Assembly (NCBI GenBank): GCA_900208305.1
Contig: OAPG01000004.1
Location: 62,001 to 126,000, forward strand
Direction: 5' to 3'
Length of the DNA: 64,000 nucleotides
Source: Melanopsichium pennsylvanicum
Lineage: Eukaryota; Basidiomycota; Ustilaginomycetes; Ustilaginales
How positions within the stretch are numbered: position 1 is the first letter of the stretch; each line of letters begins with the position of its first letter. Shown in pieces: positions 30,685 to 41,998 of this stretch. The position numbers and the translations under genes are program-made. A model generated the notes under the pieces. It was not told the origin of the DNA. It saw only the letters and a program-made list of their open reading frames with translations, and did no database searches.

Positions 30685-31311
30685 GGTAGGCTACGTGAAT
30701 GGGGAGAAGAGGGAAGTTTGGAGAAGTTTGTGAATATAATTCAGCAAAGTGAAAGATGCTTGATGGGGAACTGTTAAGCTGAGCGGAACTGAGCACTGCA
30801 GATATGACGATGGGCAAGGTGAATGGTGTTGCGGCTATGCCGTGGGGTATATGAAAAGGGATATAGTATGAGAGGTGGACGCTGAGAAGCGGTCGAGGGA
30901 TCGGTTAAAGACCAAGGCTACAAGGGGGAGCAGGGTTTAAGTAGTCTCAGCTGAGCCACAATTTTTTCCTTTTTTTTTCTTTTTTCTTTCTCTTTCTTCG
31001 TTGGCTGCAGCTTAGACTTTTCTTTTTTTTTCCGGCTTGAAGATACAAGAACTTGGCCTGGGCTCACAAAATGCTGGACCACGTGACCGTTTGGCTCAAC
31101 GCGCCTAAACACGCAGCGGTGGAAGGCTGCAAGTGTGCTTTTTTATTTTTAAATTTTATTTTTCGGCAAGAAACCGATGATGGTTGGAGTGGTTTGCTGC
31201 AGGGTTCACATCCAAGCTCGGCAGCTTTAGAAATAGCTGAATGCCACTTGAATCATCACAATCCTCACAATCTTGTGCACCACCACACATTCTTTATCTT
31301 GGTTTAACGTC
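30685..31311. other. Divergent intergenic region
   Basis: The upstream regions of MRD1 (minus) and of the coiled-coil protein (plus) face each other here. T-rich tracts lie at 30960-31040. No gene is seen. Confidence 0.6.
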
Positions 31312-34300
31312 ATGAACGCCAATTCACTTGAAGATCAGACCGGTATATCGGATCTGTCAGCTGCCTCAATAGACGACGTCGCGCTCTACCACCATCAACC
31401 TTCGATTGGCATCAGTGGTCAACATCAGCACCCGCAGGAGCAGCAACCATTCGTATTGTCATCCACCTTGGCTCGCATCAACCAAGCTACATCAATGCCC
31501 AGCTCACCACGAACGCATCACTCAGCAAGCTTCACACTCACACCAGGCCAAAGCCGCATCACAACAGTGCACAACAACACATCCAGCGCTGCTTGGACGC
31601 CTAGTCCACCTGAAGTATCAGCTTCACGCTCCAGTATAATCAATCATTCCGCACCTAGATCATCTCCAAGCGTCCAACATGGCAACGAGAGCATGGGAGA
31701 TGGATCCAGCATTGCGACGTTCGACTTTACCAATGCTTCATTCAGCGAGAGCTTCCTCCGTCAAGCAGGTGCACACATGCTGGCCGGGCTCGATGAGGCG
31801 CACTCATCACCATCGCACTCCTCTTCATCATCTACAAGGTTTCGAACTTCATCATCTCCTACTATAACAGTCAGACCTATTCGTGATCCAGATCCACAGA
31901 CTCCGTTCATAGGCAAGAGCTTGAGGACCAGGATGGCCGAGGCAGGAATGTTAGATAGTCCCACTAGCTCGGATGGTAGCAGTCCTAGTCGCAGCCCAAC
32001 AGCTCGTGTGTTGCCCGAATCCCACTCCAATTTCATGCACGCGGATATGTCTCAGCACGTCGAGCAAAACGAGGTCGGTAAAGCACATTCAGATTCCCCA
32101 CAAGTCGAGCGCTTCACACACAAAGCTTCATCAGATCACCTGCAAACCTCTCCTTTTCGACAAACATCGCCGTGGAGGAACGCTACATGCCAGGATAGCA
32201 TGGATGCGTATAGTCAAAGTGGCTGGCACGGAGGTCTCTCAATGGTTCCAGAAAAGTCTTATGTTGAAGATGTTTCCCAACTACACTCGTCTCCAGCACC
32301 ATTGCAAGATGCCTCGCATCACTCCCTCATCAAATCCGCCTCTCCTTTCGACCAGTCTGTATCGCACATTGAAGAAATCAGACCGCCTACCGAATCTCCT
32401 CCCTTTTCGTCTATTCCATCAAGACTGACATCTCCGGTAAGAGCTGCACCTGCAGCGTCAACTCTAGCACCGCCTTCGCCGGCTGAGTCTAACCCGATTC
32501 TCTCATCCTCACGGAATCCAGCTTCAGATCGAGAGTCACCTCAGTCACCTGAAATCGTCGACAGCCTCGCTTGCACATCCCCGCTCCGAAAGTCGCCTCA
32601 GCCCGTGGCTCCGTCTCCAGCGGCCACGCCCCAGTCACCCGCTCGCAAGCTCAACACTCCAAGATCATTTGCAAGGCTCCACGTGGTGACGCCAGCAAGG
32701 TCATCTCCCTTGTCACGCGTTGTCAACTTTTCGCCTTCGTCTAATGAAGATTCATCTCCATGGCAGAAGCCTGCCAGTCAGAAAAGTCCGCTTGACTCGC
32801 CATCGCCTGCAATCATGGACGTTGGCACATTATCAAAGCTCGAGCTTACCGAGAGATCTACATCCGCGAGACCAGAAGATGTTCAGGACATGCCCTTACC
32901 ACGAGCGGAACCCAACGAGGTAATAACAACAGCAGCGCAGACTTCAACCACGAATGATAAGGATCGGCAGCGCAGTGAACCATCTCAGCCATCATTCCCT
33001 GGAACTCCTAAGGATAGCAGCACTTTCAGCAAGCCGACTGAAGCATCATCGCCGTCATGGTCACCTGCAACATCGGAAACGTTCGCAACACCCGCATCGC
33101 AACGCGCGCCATTCGTCTGGTCTTCAGCATCGGCCAGACTGGCGTGCGTGGGTACACCAAAGCAGGAAGAGGCTGCTTCACCACCAGCAGAGTTCGGTAC
33201 TCCGCAATGGACCCCATCTCCCTTCGCCGTTACTTCTTTGAGTCCGGAAACGCACAGAGATCTAGAAAAGCAACCGGAAATTGAGCCTGGATCTGAAGCC
33301 GAGGAAGAAGAAGAAGAAGAAGAGAAAGAGCTTTCTTCATCCGTCTCCTCTTCTGCTGCGAGCGAGAAGAAGCAGTCCGGTGAAGTCTCTATCGCCGCTG
33401 ATACGTCCATTAACAAAGACCGCTCACTGGTGAAGCGTTCAGAGTCCAATCTTCCTGTCCTTTCGCTAGCGTCCGATCCTCAGCACGACTCTTCACCCGC
33501 AGCAGCGAGGTTCTCTAGGATGCAACTGGCCCGCATCAACTCCATCCTGTCCCCCTCGCCCACCCAAATATCGACGATTCCCGAGTTCGGCACGGTCGCA
33601 ACGGCGCTCGACAGCCTGACAAACATGACCGAAACTCGCATCACACGACTACTTGCGCAACTCTCGGCTTCAACCACTCGGATAGAAGAGCTCGAGTCTT
33701 TGCTCGAATCTCGTGATCGGGATGTGGAGGATGTCAGAGAAGCACTGACACAGCTTTCCAGCGAGTATGAGGTGCTAGTCGAGGAAGCTGAAACAAAGGA
33801 CCGGGATTTAGGGGATCTGGTGAGGCAACTTCAGGCTCAACTCGATGATCAGGCCAAGAACAAAAGTGTATCGCAGCTGGAGAAGGATTTAGACGAGGAG
33901 AAGAGGTTGAGAGAAGTAGAAAGACGAGATTTCGAGGTTCGATTGCAGGCGCTTATGAATCCATCCTCACCTGTTGCTCAATCTTCTTCTGTAGTAGGAG
34001 AAGGTGAAAAGGTGAAAATAAATGGTCTGGATGTGGAACGACTGGTGGAGATGACAAAAGATCAGCTAAGATCAACCATGGAAAAGGACTTTGCCATTCG
34101 TCAAGCTATCGAGCAGAGAGAAATGCAGGACAGAATTTGTCAGCTTGAACAACAACTTGCCTCCACTCCTTCCACCGCAGTTTCCGCCGCTCAAGACACT
34201 TTTACATTCCCTTTTGGAGAAGGCTACGATGGCGAAATCTCGGAGCTACGAAAACAAGTTGAACAACTGACAGCTGACCTGAACCGACGGTTTGAAGAGG

Positions 34301-35343
34301 CGACAGATTTGCGCGAAGAACTGACATCTCTCGCCTCGGAGAAAGACTCTGCTCTGGACCGTGTTACGCAACTTGAACAAGCACGCATGCACCCATCTCA
34401 CCAAAGCAACAACCACAGCAGGGAAGAAAGAGAGGAAGAGTTGGAAGAAGAATTGGACAAGCTCCGCTCTGATGTTGTCGAAAAAGAGCAACTTGTGGAG
34501 AGATTGGAAGAGACTTTGAACCTCACCAACTCGAGATTGGCAAGTGTCACTGCTCAACACGAACGATTTGTTATGCAACATAGTAAAGAGGTGGAGGCAT
34601 CTCATCATGAGATCGGGGCGTTGCGATCTCGGATTGAAGAACTCGAAATTCATCTTTTGAGTGTTGAGCGACAGCTTCGCACTGGTACAGATTCGAAATC
34701 AACCGTAACAAAGCCCATCGCGTTTTCACCGGCGAACTGTAACACGAATCCGTCGACCGCCATCGCCAGCACTACCAGGTTTGACGCAACGGCGATGGAT
34801 CGAATGCACAAGTTGGAACGAGAGGTGGCGTCGCTGAATTTGGAATTGGTGAAAATGAGAAAAGCCAACGATGCTTTGCAGGAGGACAATGTGAATTTCT
34901 CAATTGCTTTGAGTGCCAAACAATTGGAATTGGGTATGATTAAGAGGAATGCAAGGTTTGCTTTGAAAAATGCCACAACCGCCGTACATGCTCATGTTGA
35001 AAATGTTGATGCAAGCTATAAGAGGATTAGTTTACCACTAACCAAAGGTGTGACGAAGCAAGAAGGCCAGAAAATAGCTATTAACCATCACCATCACCAA
35101 GATCAACAAAATGAGGAGAAAAAGAGGCCAAGGTTTGGGTTGAATACCGTATTTCCAACCGTTCCAAAAGGCGAATTTGGAACCATATCTACTCTAAAAG
35201 AAAAGAAGAAAGGGAATGAGGAGAATTACGAGAATGAATCAATACTTGGAACAAGGATAAACGAGGTTAACACAACACGTATGCATGCTCGTCAAGTTTT
35301 AGCTAGGAGAAAAGAAAAGAAAACAATTCCTCTCCTTTTTTAA
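31312..35343 (+). CDS. Large Ser/Pro-rich coiled-coil protein, unknown function
   Basis: 1343 aa in one exon. The frame is open further upstream, but the first ATG is at 31312 (MNANSLEDQTGISDL). Residues 1-~730 are disordered, rich in Ser/Pro with many SP and TP sites (SSPSV, SPVRAAP, TPQSPARK), which suggests CDK-type phosphorylation. An acidic Glu run lies near residues 665-675. From about 770 to 1250 the protein is heptad-like coiled coil (for example ETRITRLLAQLSASTTRIEE and DLRRQ/ELEQ-type repeats). A basic C-terminus follows. The layout resembles cytoskeletal, spindle-pole or polarity scaffolds of fungi, but no family signature is visible. Assigning a role would be a guess. Confidence 0.75.
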   Translation: MNANSLEDQTGISDLSAASIDDVALYHHQPSIGISGQHQHPQEQQPFVLSSTLARINQATSMPSSPRTHHSASFTLTPGQSRITTVHNNTSSAAWTPSPPEVSASRSSIINHSAPRSSPSVQHGNESMGDGSSIATFDFTNASFSESFLRQAGAHMLAGLDEAHSSPSHSSSSSTRFRTSSSPTITVRPIRDPDPQTPFIGKSLRTRMAEAGMLDSPTSSDGSSPSRSPTARVLPESHSNFMHADMSQHVEQNEVGKAHSDSPQVERFTHKASSDHLQTSPFRQTSPWRNATCQDSMDAYSQSGWHGGLSMVPEKSYVEDVSQLHSSPAPLQDASHHSLIKSASPFDQSVSHIEEIRPPTESPPFSSIPSRLTSPVRAAPAASTLAPPSPAESNPILSSSRNPASDRESPQSPEIVDSLACTSPLRKSPQPVAPSPAATPQSPARKLNTPRSFARLHVVTPARSSPLSRVVNFSPSSNEDSSPWQKPASQKSPLDSPSPAIMDVGTLSKLELTERSTSARPEDVQDMPLPRAEPNEVITTAAQTSTTNDKDRQRSEPSQPSFPGTPKDSSTFSKPTEASSPSWSPATSETFATPASQRAPFVWSSASARLACVGTPKQEEAASPPAEFGTPQWTPSPFAVTSLSPETHRDLEKQPEIEPGSEAEEEEEEEEKELSSSVSSSAASEKKQSGEVSIAADTSINKDRSLVKRSESNLPVLSLASDPQHDSSPAAARFSRMQLARINSILSPSPTQISTIPEFGTVATALDSLTNMTETRITRLLAQLSASTTRIEELESLLESRDRDVEDVREALTQLSSEYEVLVEEAETKDRDLGDLVRQLQAQLDDQAKNKSVSQLEKDLDEEKRLREVERRDFEVRLQALMNPSSPVAQSSSVVGEGEKVKINGLDVERLVEMTKDQLRSTMEKDFAIRQAIEQREMQDRICQLEQQLASTPSTAVSAAQDTFTFPFGEGYDGEISELRKQVEQLTADLNRRFEEATDLREELTSLASEKDSALDRVTQLEQARMHPSHQSNNHSREEREEELEEELDKLRSDVVEKEQLVERLEETLNLTNSRLASVTAQHERFVMQHSKEVEASHHEIGALRSRIEELEIHLLSVERQLRTGTDSKSTVTKPIAFSPANCNTNPSTAIASTTRFDATAMDRMHKLEREVASLNLELVKMRKANDALQEDNVNFSIALSAKQLELGMIKRNARFALKNATTAVHAHVENVDASYKRISLPLTKGVTKQEGQKIAINHHHHQDQQNEEKKRPRFGLNTVFPTVPKGEFGTISTLKEKKKGNEENYENESILGTRINEVNTTRMHARQVLARRKEKKTIPLLF

Positions 35344-35696
35344 CAATTCCGCCAATACCATCGCTTTGCAACCAAAAAAAAAAAAATCAATGTTGGTGAA
35401 CAACGGTGTTGTTGAAGTTGAGATTGTTGAAAAACTTGTCTTAACCGAAATGTAGCTTTTTGCGTCGACATGTTCACTCTCCCTCAAAAAACAAAAAATT
35501 GACTTTGTGACTTTTAAAACACACATGATGACGCTTTGAATTAGTATGGTATAACTAAACTTTTAGATCTTTAAACTACGATTTGTTCTGGTGGAAAAAA
35601 AAAGAACAACTCTCATGTGATACCGAAAGTGAATCAAGTTAAGCATGTGTGTGATGTTAATTGATTCTTTGCCCCCCGCCCCTAACTGGTTGTTCT
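35344..35696. other. Intergenic gap between convergent genes
   Basis: 3' regions of the coiled-coil gene (plus) and of mitochondrial IF2 (minus), AT-rich with short A runs. No gene is seen. Confidence 0.6.
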
Positions 35697-38600
35697 TTAC
35701 AACGTTCTTGGAACACTAACCTCCGTAAACGATTGTACTACATCACCCACTTTCAAATCTTGCCAACCTTGAAAACTCATACCGCACTCTGTCCCTTTCC
35801 TCATCTCAACCACATCCTTCTTGATATGTTTAAACTCGTCCATCTTGCCTACGAACACTTGTTCTCTTTTTGAACCTCTAAGAACTCTTACCATATTCAG
35901 CTTTGTCATGGTACCATTTGTAACTTTACATCCTGCAATCTTTTTAAAATTTTTACCCTTGATATTGATATCAAAAATCTGACTTACCAATGCTTCTCCT
36001 TGAACCCTAGCCTCGGTCAAAGGCGCAAGTAATGAGCTGACAGAGGAAGTGACTGTTTCCATCAAACGATAAATGACGTCGGATGAAATCAAGGGTACGG
36101 GAGTGGGTTGGGCACGTGCAGCGGATTGAAGCACACTCTTTGAAGGTGTAACGTTGAATCCAATGATAGTTGCCCCCAAAGCAGAGGCTCGAGAAATATC
36201 GGATTCGCTAGGTTCACCAACAGAAGCAGAAATGATCTTAACTCCAGCTTCAGCATTTCCAATCGAAGAAATCGCTCCAACAACCGCTTCCACCGTTCCA
36301 CTGTAGTCTGCCTTGACGATGACGTTGAGATATTTCTTACCACTGTCGGTGGAAGACATGGTGGTTTCGGACACTGCTTCTTCCTTGGAATTTGCTTCCA
36401 CTTCTTCAGCCGCAGTAGCCTGGGAAGAGGGCTTGGCAGCAGCTTCTTCTTCCATAGCTGCAAGCGCAGCCAACGGATCTTTGCCATCATCAGCAGCAAG
36501 TCTCGCAGCCCTCCTCCTCTGCCTCTCCTCAAATTCCTTCCTTGCCTCCATCTCATCCTGTTCAGCTTTAATTCTTCTTGCTTGGTTGATCTGTTCAACA
36601 TCCGCCATGAGCCGTTTTTGCTCCTCGGCCTGTTTGCGGTTCTCGGTTGCCTTTTTGCAACTTGCCTCATCCATTCCACCAATCAACAAATCGCCTGCAG
36701 TCGGTAAATTCCTCCACCCAGTCACCAATACCGGATCACCCGGAAACGCTTTTGCAAGCGGTCGACCCGACGAATGCAAGATCTGACGAACTTTGCACCA
36801 AGCTTTGCCTGCGACAACGCAAGAGCTCTTTTCCAACACGCCTCGTTTCACAAGTACCGTGGCTACATTACCTCGACCCTTGTCGACCTTGGATTCAATC
36901 ACGTATCCCTCCGGCAAACCAATGCGTTCTGCACGAAGGTCAGACAGTTCAGCAAGCGTGGCAATGGTTTCCTCTAGCTCGTCCAGGCCTCGACCGGTTT
37001 TACCCGACACATGAACGCAAGGAATATCTCCGCCGAGTTCTTCAAGTTCCACACCAGCGGCGAGGAGCTCTCTCTTCACCTTGTCGGCATCGGCGTCGGG
37101 TTTGTCGATCTTGTTGAGTGCCACGATCATTTGTACGGGGGGTTGCGAGTACACGTCGTCGCTTGCACCGATGTCTGCGTTGGCATTCTTGACAAGTTGG
37201 ATAACCTCGCGAGTCTGAGGCATCACACCGTCATCTGCGGCAACGACCAGAACGACGATATCAGTGACCATGGCACCGCGACTACGCATGGCGGTGAAAG
37301 CGGCGTGGCCAGGAGTGTCGAGGAAAGTGATTGTCTGGATACCTTTGTACCCTTTTTGCTTGCCTTTGTCTTGTAAACGCCCAGCGATCGGCACAGAGAA
37401 GGCACCGATGTGCTGCGTGATGCCGCCGGCTTCTCCTTGGGCTACCGAAGTGGAACGCAATTTATCAAGCAGCGTAGTTTTGCCGTGGTCGACGTGGCCC
37501 ATGATGGTCACCACCGGTGGGCGCAGCGGGAAGCTTGCAGCCTCTTCTGGAGTCGAAGGAGGAGGTCGAGGGTACAGGTCGAAACTAGCTTCGTCATTGG
37601 GAATAGCAACAATGTTGAGTTCCGCAGCGATCATCTCGGCATCTTCAAATTTGAGCATGAGATCAGGGCGGGTGTCTTGCATGCCGAGATCGTTCATAAC
37701 TTTCTTCACTGCGCCAAGCTTCTTCTCCATGCGCATGGCGAGCATGACTACCGAGATAACACTGGGAAGGAAGACGTTACGTGTAACTTTGGGAAGAAGC
37801 TTGGGCTTGAACGCAGGTGCGGGCTGGCGACCCTGGCTGGTGCTAAGAATGTCTTGTTCGGCTTGTGTTGGTTGATGGCGAGAGTGGCGGCTGAATGTGG
37901 CGGAAGGCTGGGAAGATCGGCGGTGGTTATGCTCGTGATCAGCTTCAGGGTCAAGCAAGGAGCCTCGACCTTCCTTCTTCTTTTGTTTTGCTATGTGATG
38001 TCGGTCGGACTTTTCAACAGCTTTTTTGCCTTGTGAGATGGCTTCATCGCCTGCTCTAGCAGATCCTTCGACGTCGACAGCACCATCAGAATCGCTGAAG
38101 CGCCCTGTATCTCTGCTGTGCGAGCCCACCGCGCCATCCTCACTGGAAGAAGCGTTGCGAGCTCTCAACCTCGAGACTGTCGAATCCACCTTGGCGGCTG
38201 CCGAGGACGATGCGGAACCATCAGTCGAAGAAGCTCCAAATTTGAACGCAGATTCATCCGTAAATCTTTGCGAGTGGCGTCGTTCGCTGTTTATGTTGTT
38301 ACGAGGAGTTCCGTCTTTTGGTCTGGGCGGACGTTGACCATCTCGATTTTGGCCCTGACTCTGATTCGAACGAGGTCTTGCATTCGGGTGCGGCAAACGC
38401 TTTCTCGAACCATCTGGGGCGAAGCGCTGATTGCGACTGTACTGTTGCACTGGGTTGCCTGCATTGGACCCATCAGACCTTTGATTGAACGAAAAAGCGT
38501 CATCTCTGCGGCGAGGTCGGTGATCAGAACGGTCGTTGTTGCGATTTAAAGATGCTGAAGGATCGCCTGTTCGGCTCGAAGAGACACTTGATGTGAAGGA

Positions 38601-38723
38601 GAGACTGCGAGAGAGCGTCAAGGGAGTGCTGAACGTTGCAGCTGTAACTCTGGACGAGTTGGAAGCTGCTGCCCAGCTAGCCAATCGAGAAGAGTTGGCC
38701 AGGAATGACGTTCTTGACAACAT
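35697..38723 (-). CDS. IFM1: Mitochondrial translation initiation factor IF-2
   Basis: 1008-aa single-exon protein. The N-terminus is rich in Ser, Arg and Leu ([19 protein letters not shown]), fitting a mitochondrial presequence. A long basic, Gly/Arg/Asn-rich low-complexity region follows. The GTPase domain starts near residue 405: G1 GHVDHGKT, G2 [11 protein letters not shown]3 DTPGHAAF, G4 NKID and an SGKTGRG segment at G5. Beta-barrel domain II and an IF2 C-terminal region ([25 protein letters not shown]) complete it. It is the GTPase that brings fMet-tRNA to the small mitochondrial ribosomal subunit. A charged Ala/Glu insert ([16 protein letters not shown]) interrupts domain II and is larger than in yeast Ifm1. 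The domain order fixes the identity. Confidence 0.92.
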   Translation of the reverse strand: MLSRTSFLANSSRLASWAAASNSSRVTAATFSTPLTLSRSLSFTSSVSSSRTGDPSASLNRNNDRSDHRPRRRDDAFSFNQRSDGSNAGNPVQQYSRNQRFAPDGSRKRLPHPNARPRSNQSQGQNRDGQRPPRPKDGTPRNNINSERRHSQRFTDESAFKFGASSTDGSASSSAAAKVDSTVSRLRARNASSSEDGAVGSHSRDTGRFSDSDGAVDVEGSARAGDEAISQGKKAVEKSDRHHIAKQKKKEGRGSLLDPEADHEHNHRRSSQPSATFSRHSRHQPTQAEQDILSTSQGRQPAPAFKPKLLPKVTRNVFLPSVISVVMLAMRMEKKLGAVKKVMNDLGMQDTRPDLMLKFEDAEMIAAELNIVAIPNDEASFDLYPRPPPSTPEEAASFPLRPPVVTIMGHVDHGKTTLLDKLRSTSVAQGEAGGITQHIGAFSVPIAGRLQDKGKQKGYKGIQTITFLDTPGHAAFTAMRSRGAMVTDIVVLVVAADDGVMPQTREVIQLVKNANADIGASDDVYSQPPVQMIVALNKIDKPDADADKVKRELLAAGVELEELGGDIPCVHVSGKTGRGLDELEETIATLAELSDLRAERIGLPEGYVIESKVDKGRGNVATVLVKRGVLEKSSCVVAGKAWCKVRQILHSSGRPLAKAFPGDPVLVTGWRNLPTAGDLLIGGMDEASCKKATENRKQAEEQKRLMADVEQINQARRIKAEQDEMEARKEFEERQRRRAARLAADDGKDPLAALAAMEEEAAAKPSSQATAAEEVEANSKEEAVSETTMSSTDSGKKYLNVIVKADYSGTVEAVVGAISSIGNAEAGVKIISASVGEPSESDISRASALGATIIGFNVTPSKSVLQSAARAQPTPVPLISSDVIYRLMETVTSSVSSLLAPLTEARVQGEALVSQIFDINIKGKNFKKIAGCKVTNGTMTKLNMVRVLRGSKREQVFVGKMDEFKHIKKDVVEMRKGTECGMSFQGWQDLKVGDVVQSFTEVSVPRTL

Positions 38724-39302
38724 GATTGGATGGCTGAGCCTGACTCGGTGATAGCTGTTATTAGGGATGCGATTGTGTGTTGTTCATGAGTTGAGTCAGG
38801 TTGTGTTTGAGGTGGCGTGATACAGTGTTATTGCAGTATGTAATCGCAGTGATGGTTAGAGCGGTGACTTACGGAAAGAGAAAAGTTCCAAACGATTTCC
38901 TTTCTTCTCAAAATGCGAAGAAAAGTGGGAAAAAATAAAAAAAAGGAAAAAATAAATAAAAAGCAGATGAAAAAGGCCGACTCAAGTGGCGGAAAATTAG
39001 CCGACACTGACCGAACCCTCAGACTAGCTAAGCAGCACTCAGCTTTTTCTGAAAAGATTCCTGAAAAGGGGTCCAAAAAGTCGGGAATTATTCTTTCTGC
39101 TCGGTAGAAGTGGTAGCAGAATGTACCTTCGAGATGGATGACGGGCAACAAGCTTGCCGACAGCACGCCACCTGATGAGAATCATATACACTTTGAACCG
39201 TCACAAGACCGAAACTCAATGCAAAGGGTAAATTCAAAGGTAGAAGACTGTACATTAGATCAACATCGACGAGACAAGTTTGAAGACGAGCAGCCAACAT
39301 GC
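38724..39302. other. Intergenic gap
   Basis: Between the IF2 start and the NOC2 stop, both minus. An A-rich tract (38925-38965) is the only notable element. It probably holds the IF2 promoter and the NOC2 3' UTR. Confidence 0.6.
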
Positions 39303-41540
39303 TCACTCGTCATCTTCCTCTTCCACCTCCATTTCATCATCTTCCTCCTCTTCCTCATCCTCATCCTCTTTCTCATCCTCATCTTCGTCATCATCGCTAT
39401 CATCGTCATCCCGAATGACTTGAGCCTGAGCCTTGACCAACGCCTCCTGCCTAGCACGAACCTTCTTGGCCAACCTAAACATGGCTTCCAGTGGATTCTC
39501 TTTTGCCTCCATCTCCCAGTCCTTGATCTTGTCCAAGTCCTTGGGAGTGAAATCGATGGCATCACGTTGCTTGCCCATCCAAAGTGCGGTCTGGTGCGAC
39601 TTGTCCAACAGTTGCTTGGCCTCTGCCTGGAATTTGGCGTTGGTCGTGCTCTTGGACAACCTCTTGAGCTGAATCTGCAGTGGCAGCACCAACTCAGGGA
39701 AAGCGATCGAGCGCGATTGCGATGCAAGAAACTCCAGAAGAAGCAACGTGTATTCGGACAGCAGCTGATTGGAATAGAGTCGAGTACGGACGAGCTGCGT
39801 AGGAGCGCGGAGCGTGATGCTGAAATCGATCGGTGCTTGTGTGCTACCTTTGAGTTTCCGCTGAAACTCGGGAGATTCAAAGACCGACAAAACTAGAGGT
39901 GCCAAAGGAATGTACGTGCCAGTGCGCGAAACAATGCGCATCATGGCCTTGAGCAAATGTAATCGATAAGGGAAATACCTCGAATTGGGAATCATGCCAA
40001 CGACACCGGTTGCCACTTGCACCAGTGGATAGATAAGAGGCTTCAACGGTGACTCTACACCCGCCTGTCGTTCAGTATCGAGATCGCACGCGCGGGCCAG
40101 CAGCAACGACCAGAAGTCGATCGCCGAAACAAACTGCCAGTTGAGGACCGCCTTGAAAGCGTCCTTGGTCATGGTCTTGACACAATTACGAAGGTGGATC
40201 GCCAATTGACGAATGAAACCAAATGCCTGAGCGTACGCTACGTCCGCGTCGACTAAATAAAGCTCCACGGCGGTGTTCTTCATCATGTTGAGCATGGGCT
40301 GAGTGTGGATGCTCACCGACCTACTCGACTGGATATAAGAAGAGTAAACTCCTCGCAACACGTTCTCCAATGAAGCCGTGCCTCCGGACATGCCTAACCT
40401 CCTTAACGTCAAGAACGCCGACATCCTCACCCCATCTTCCGAGCCCTGGCTCGACCAAAGATTCAAAGCCACCTTGATGAACTCTCTTGTGGTCTTTGGA
40501 ATGCAGAGCGCGTAGGGGACCATCTTTGTGCTCTCCCGAACTACGATTTCGAGCATGCGTGACTCCGTGAGCGTCTCTGTGAGTTGGAAGAGGTTGGAAA
40601 AGTACGACTGGATAGGTTTCTTGATCAAGGTCCATTTTTTGTTGTTGGACGGAATCTTGATGTTGCCACGCTTGTCTTCTGTAATAGGGACATGGTGTTG
40701 GAGCACCACAGGCGTATATTTGAGAGCGGTGAGAACGAGCTTGTTGAAGACGCGAGCCTCTTCGATGATGAACGATGCTCCTTCTGGTCGCTGACTTTCT
40801 TCCTCGGGCTTGACGGCGCAACGGAACGCAATGAGGAGGCGACGAAGAGATTTCAGGGAACGGTGTGAGAGCATGGACTTTTGCCAGCCGGTAAGCATCT
40901 TGATCGTGACACGTTGAGGACCCGACTCAGCCTTGGCAGGTTTGGATGATGAGGCCTTTGCCTTGCTCGGCTTCTCTGCTTCCTCTCGATCTTCGTCGTC
41001 TTCTTCTCCGTCATCAGAATCCTGACCGAACTCGAGCAGCTCCTTGTCGTTTTCCTGAAGGTATGCGTAGAACTCTGGATCCTTCTCTTTGAGCTTTTCC
41101 AGATCCTCTGCGTGCATACCTACATCCTTTTCATCATCCGACATCTGTTCGACGTCCTCAAGATCATCCAAACCCTCATCATTCTCATCTTGATCATCGT
41201 CAGCCTCGCTATCGTTATCCTCACCATCACCACCGGCGCTCTTGAATCCACCACCCAAGAAATCATCCACGCTCATACCTTTGAACTTGCCATCCGCCTT
41301 GACACCGGCGTCCATCCTCTCTGCAACATGGTCATCTTCATACTCGGCCAGATCTTCTGGAGCCTCTGCATCGTGTGCACTCTTGCTCTTCTTGCCGGTG
41401 TTTCGCAGCTGCTTCTGCTTTTTGGCTGCAACGTTGCGGTCGATGACCTTGCGCTTCTTTTGATGTTCGCGACGGCGCTTGATCGTGCTATCGAGTTGCG
41501 TGCGCAGAAACTTTTTCGTCGACTTGGTTTGCTTGCCCAT
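39303..41540 (-). CDS. NOC2: Nucleolar complex protein 2 (NOC2)
   Basis: 745-aa single-exon protein. A basic N-terminus (MGKQTKSTKKFLRTQL, KRRREHQKKRKV) acts as nucleolar signal. Acidic stretches and a Noc2p core follow, the core recognised by WTLIKKPIQSYFSNLFQLTE, REFIKVALNLWSSQGSEDGV, RLAIHLRN-type and RYFPYRLHLLKAM segments. The C-terminus is a highly acidic tail of Asp and Glu. NOC2 pairs with NOC1 and NOC3 on pre-60S particles and escorts them from nucleolus to nucleoplasm. Length matches yeast Noc2 (710 aa). Together with MRD1, RPS9, RPL21 and IMP3 it adds to the ribosome-related genes of this window, but it has its own promoter. Confidence 0.92.
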   Translation of the reverse strand: MGKQTKSTKKFLRTQLDSTIKRRREHQKKRKVIDRNVAAKKQKQLRNTGKKSKSAHDAEAPEDLAEYEDDHVAERMDAGVKADGKFKGMSVDDFLGGGFKSAGGDGEDNDSEADDDQDENDEGLDDLEDVEQMSDDEKDVGMHAEDLEKLKEKDPEFYAYLQENDKELLEFGQDSDDGEEDDEDREEAEKPSKAKASSSKPAKAESGPQRVTIKMLTGWQKSMLSHRSLKSLRRLLIAFRCAVKPEEESQRPEGASFIIEEARVFNKLVLTALKYTPVVLQHHVPITEDKRGNIKIPSNNKKWTLIKKPIQSYFSNLFQLTETLTESRMLEIVVRESTKMVPYALCIPKTTREFIKVALNLWSSQGSEDGVRMSAFLTLRRLGMSGGTASLENVLRGVYSSYIQSSRSVSIHTQPMLNMMKNTAVELYLVDADVAYAQAFGFIRQLAIHLRNCVKTMTKDAFKAVLNWQFVSAIDFWSLLLARACDLDTERQAGVESPLKPLIYPLVQVATGVVGMIPNSRYFPYRLHLLKAMMRIVSRTGTYIPLAPLVLSVFESPEFQRKLKGSTQAPIDFSITLRAPTQLVRTRLYSNQLLSEYTLLLLEFLASQSRSIAFPELVLPLQIQLKRLSKSTTNAKFQAEAKQLLDKSHQTALWMGKQRDAIDFTPKDLDKIKDWEMEAKENPLEAMFRLAKKVRARQEALVKAQAQVIRDDDDSDDDEDEDEKEDEDEEEEEDDEMEVEEEDDE

Positions 41541-41998
41541 CTTTGTTCCCTGCGTCCCGAAAGGGTGGTAAGGATGGGATCGAGAGAAGGTGTGGTGGTG
41601 GGAAGAAGGTGCTTCGCTACAGTAGCGTGAATCGACTCCTCTTAAATTTTCAATGCTTTCTTCTCAAAGGTGGAGAGTTCAAAGCATGCACAATAATTTC
41701 TCAGAACCCTGATCCATTTTCCCAGCGCAAAAATTTCGAGAAGCCGCGAAATTTAAAAGTAATGTTTTGCTTTGTAAGCATTACGCGCACAAACCTGTGA
41801 CCATTGCTTTTTACAGAGACCGATGCCGATGCTGGTGCTCGCACACATACAGCGCTTACTTTCATTTCGTTGGTCTAACGCAGCCTTCCTCTGTAAGACA
41901 AGCAGGGGACTGCATGTCGAGGTTGTCTATGGATTCAGGAGAGAAGAGAGACCCCCTTCAAGGGGTTACAGAAAGGTGCAAGGCTTGTGATGTAGCAG
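41541..41998. other. Intergenic gap
   Basis: Between the NOC2 start and the Rad51-like gene stop, both minus. It contains a perfect 13-nt palindrome CGCTACAGTAGCG near 41615-41630. No gene is seen. Confidence 0.6.
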
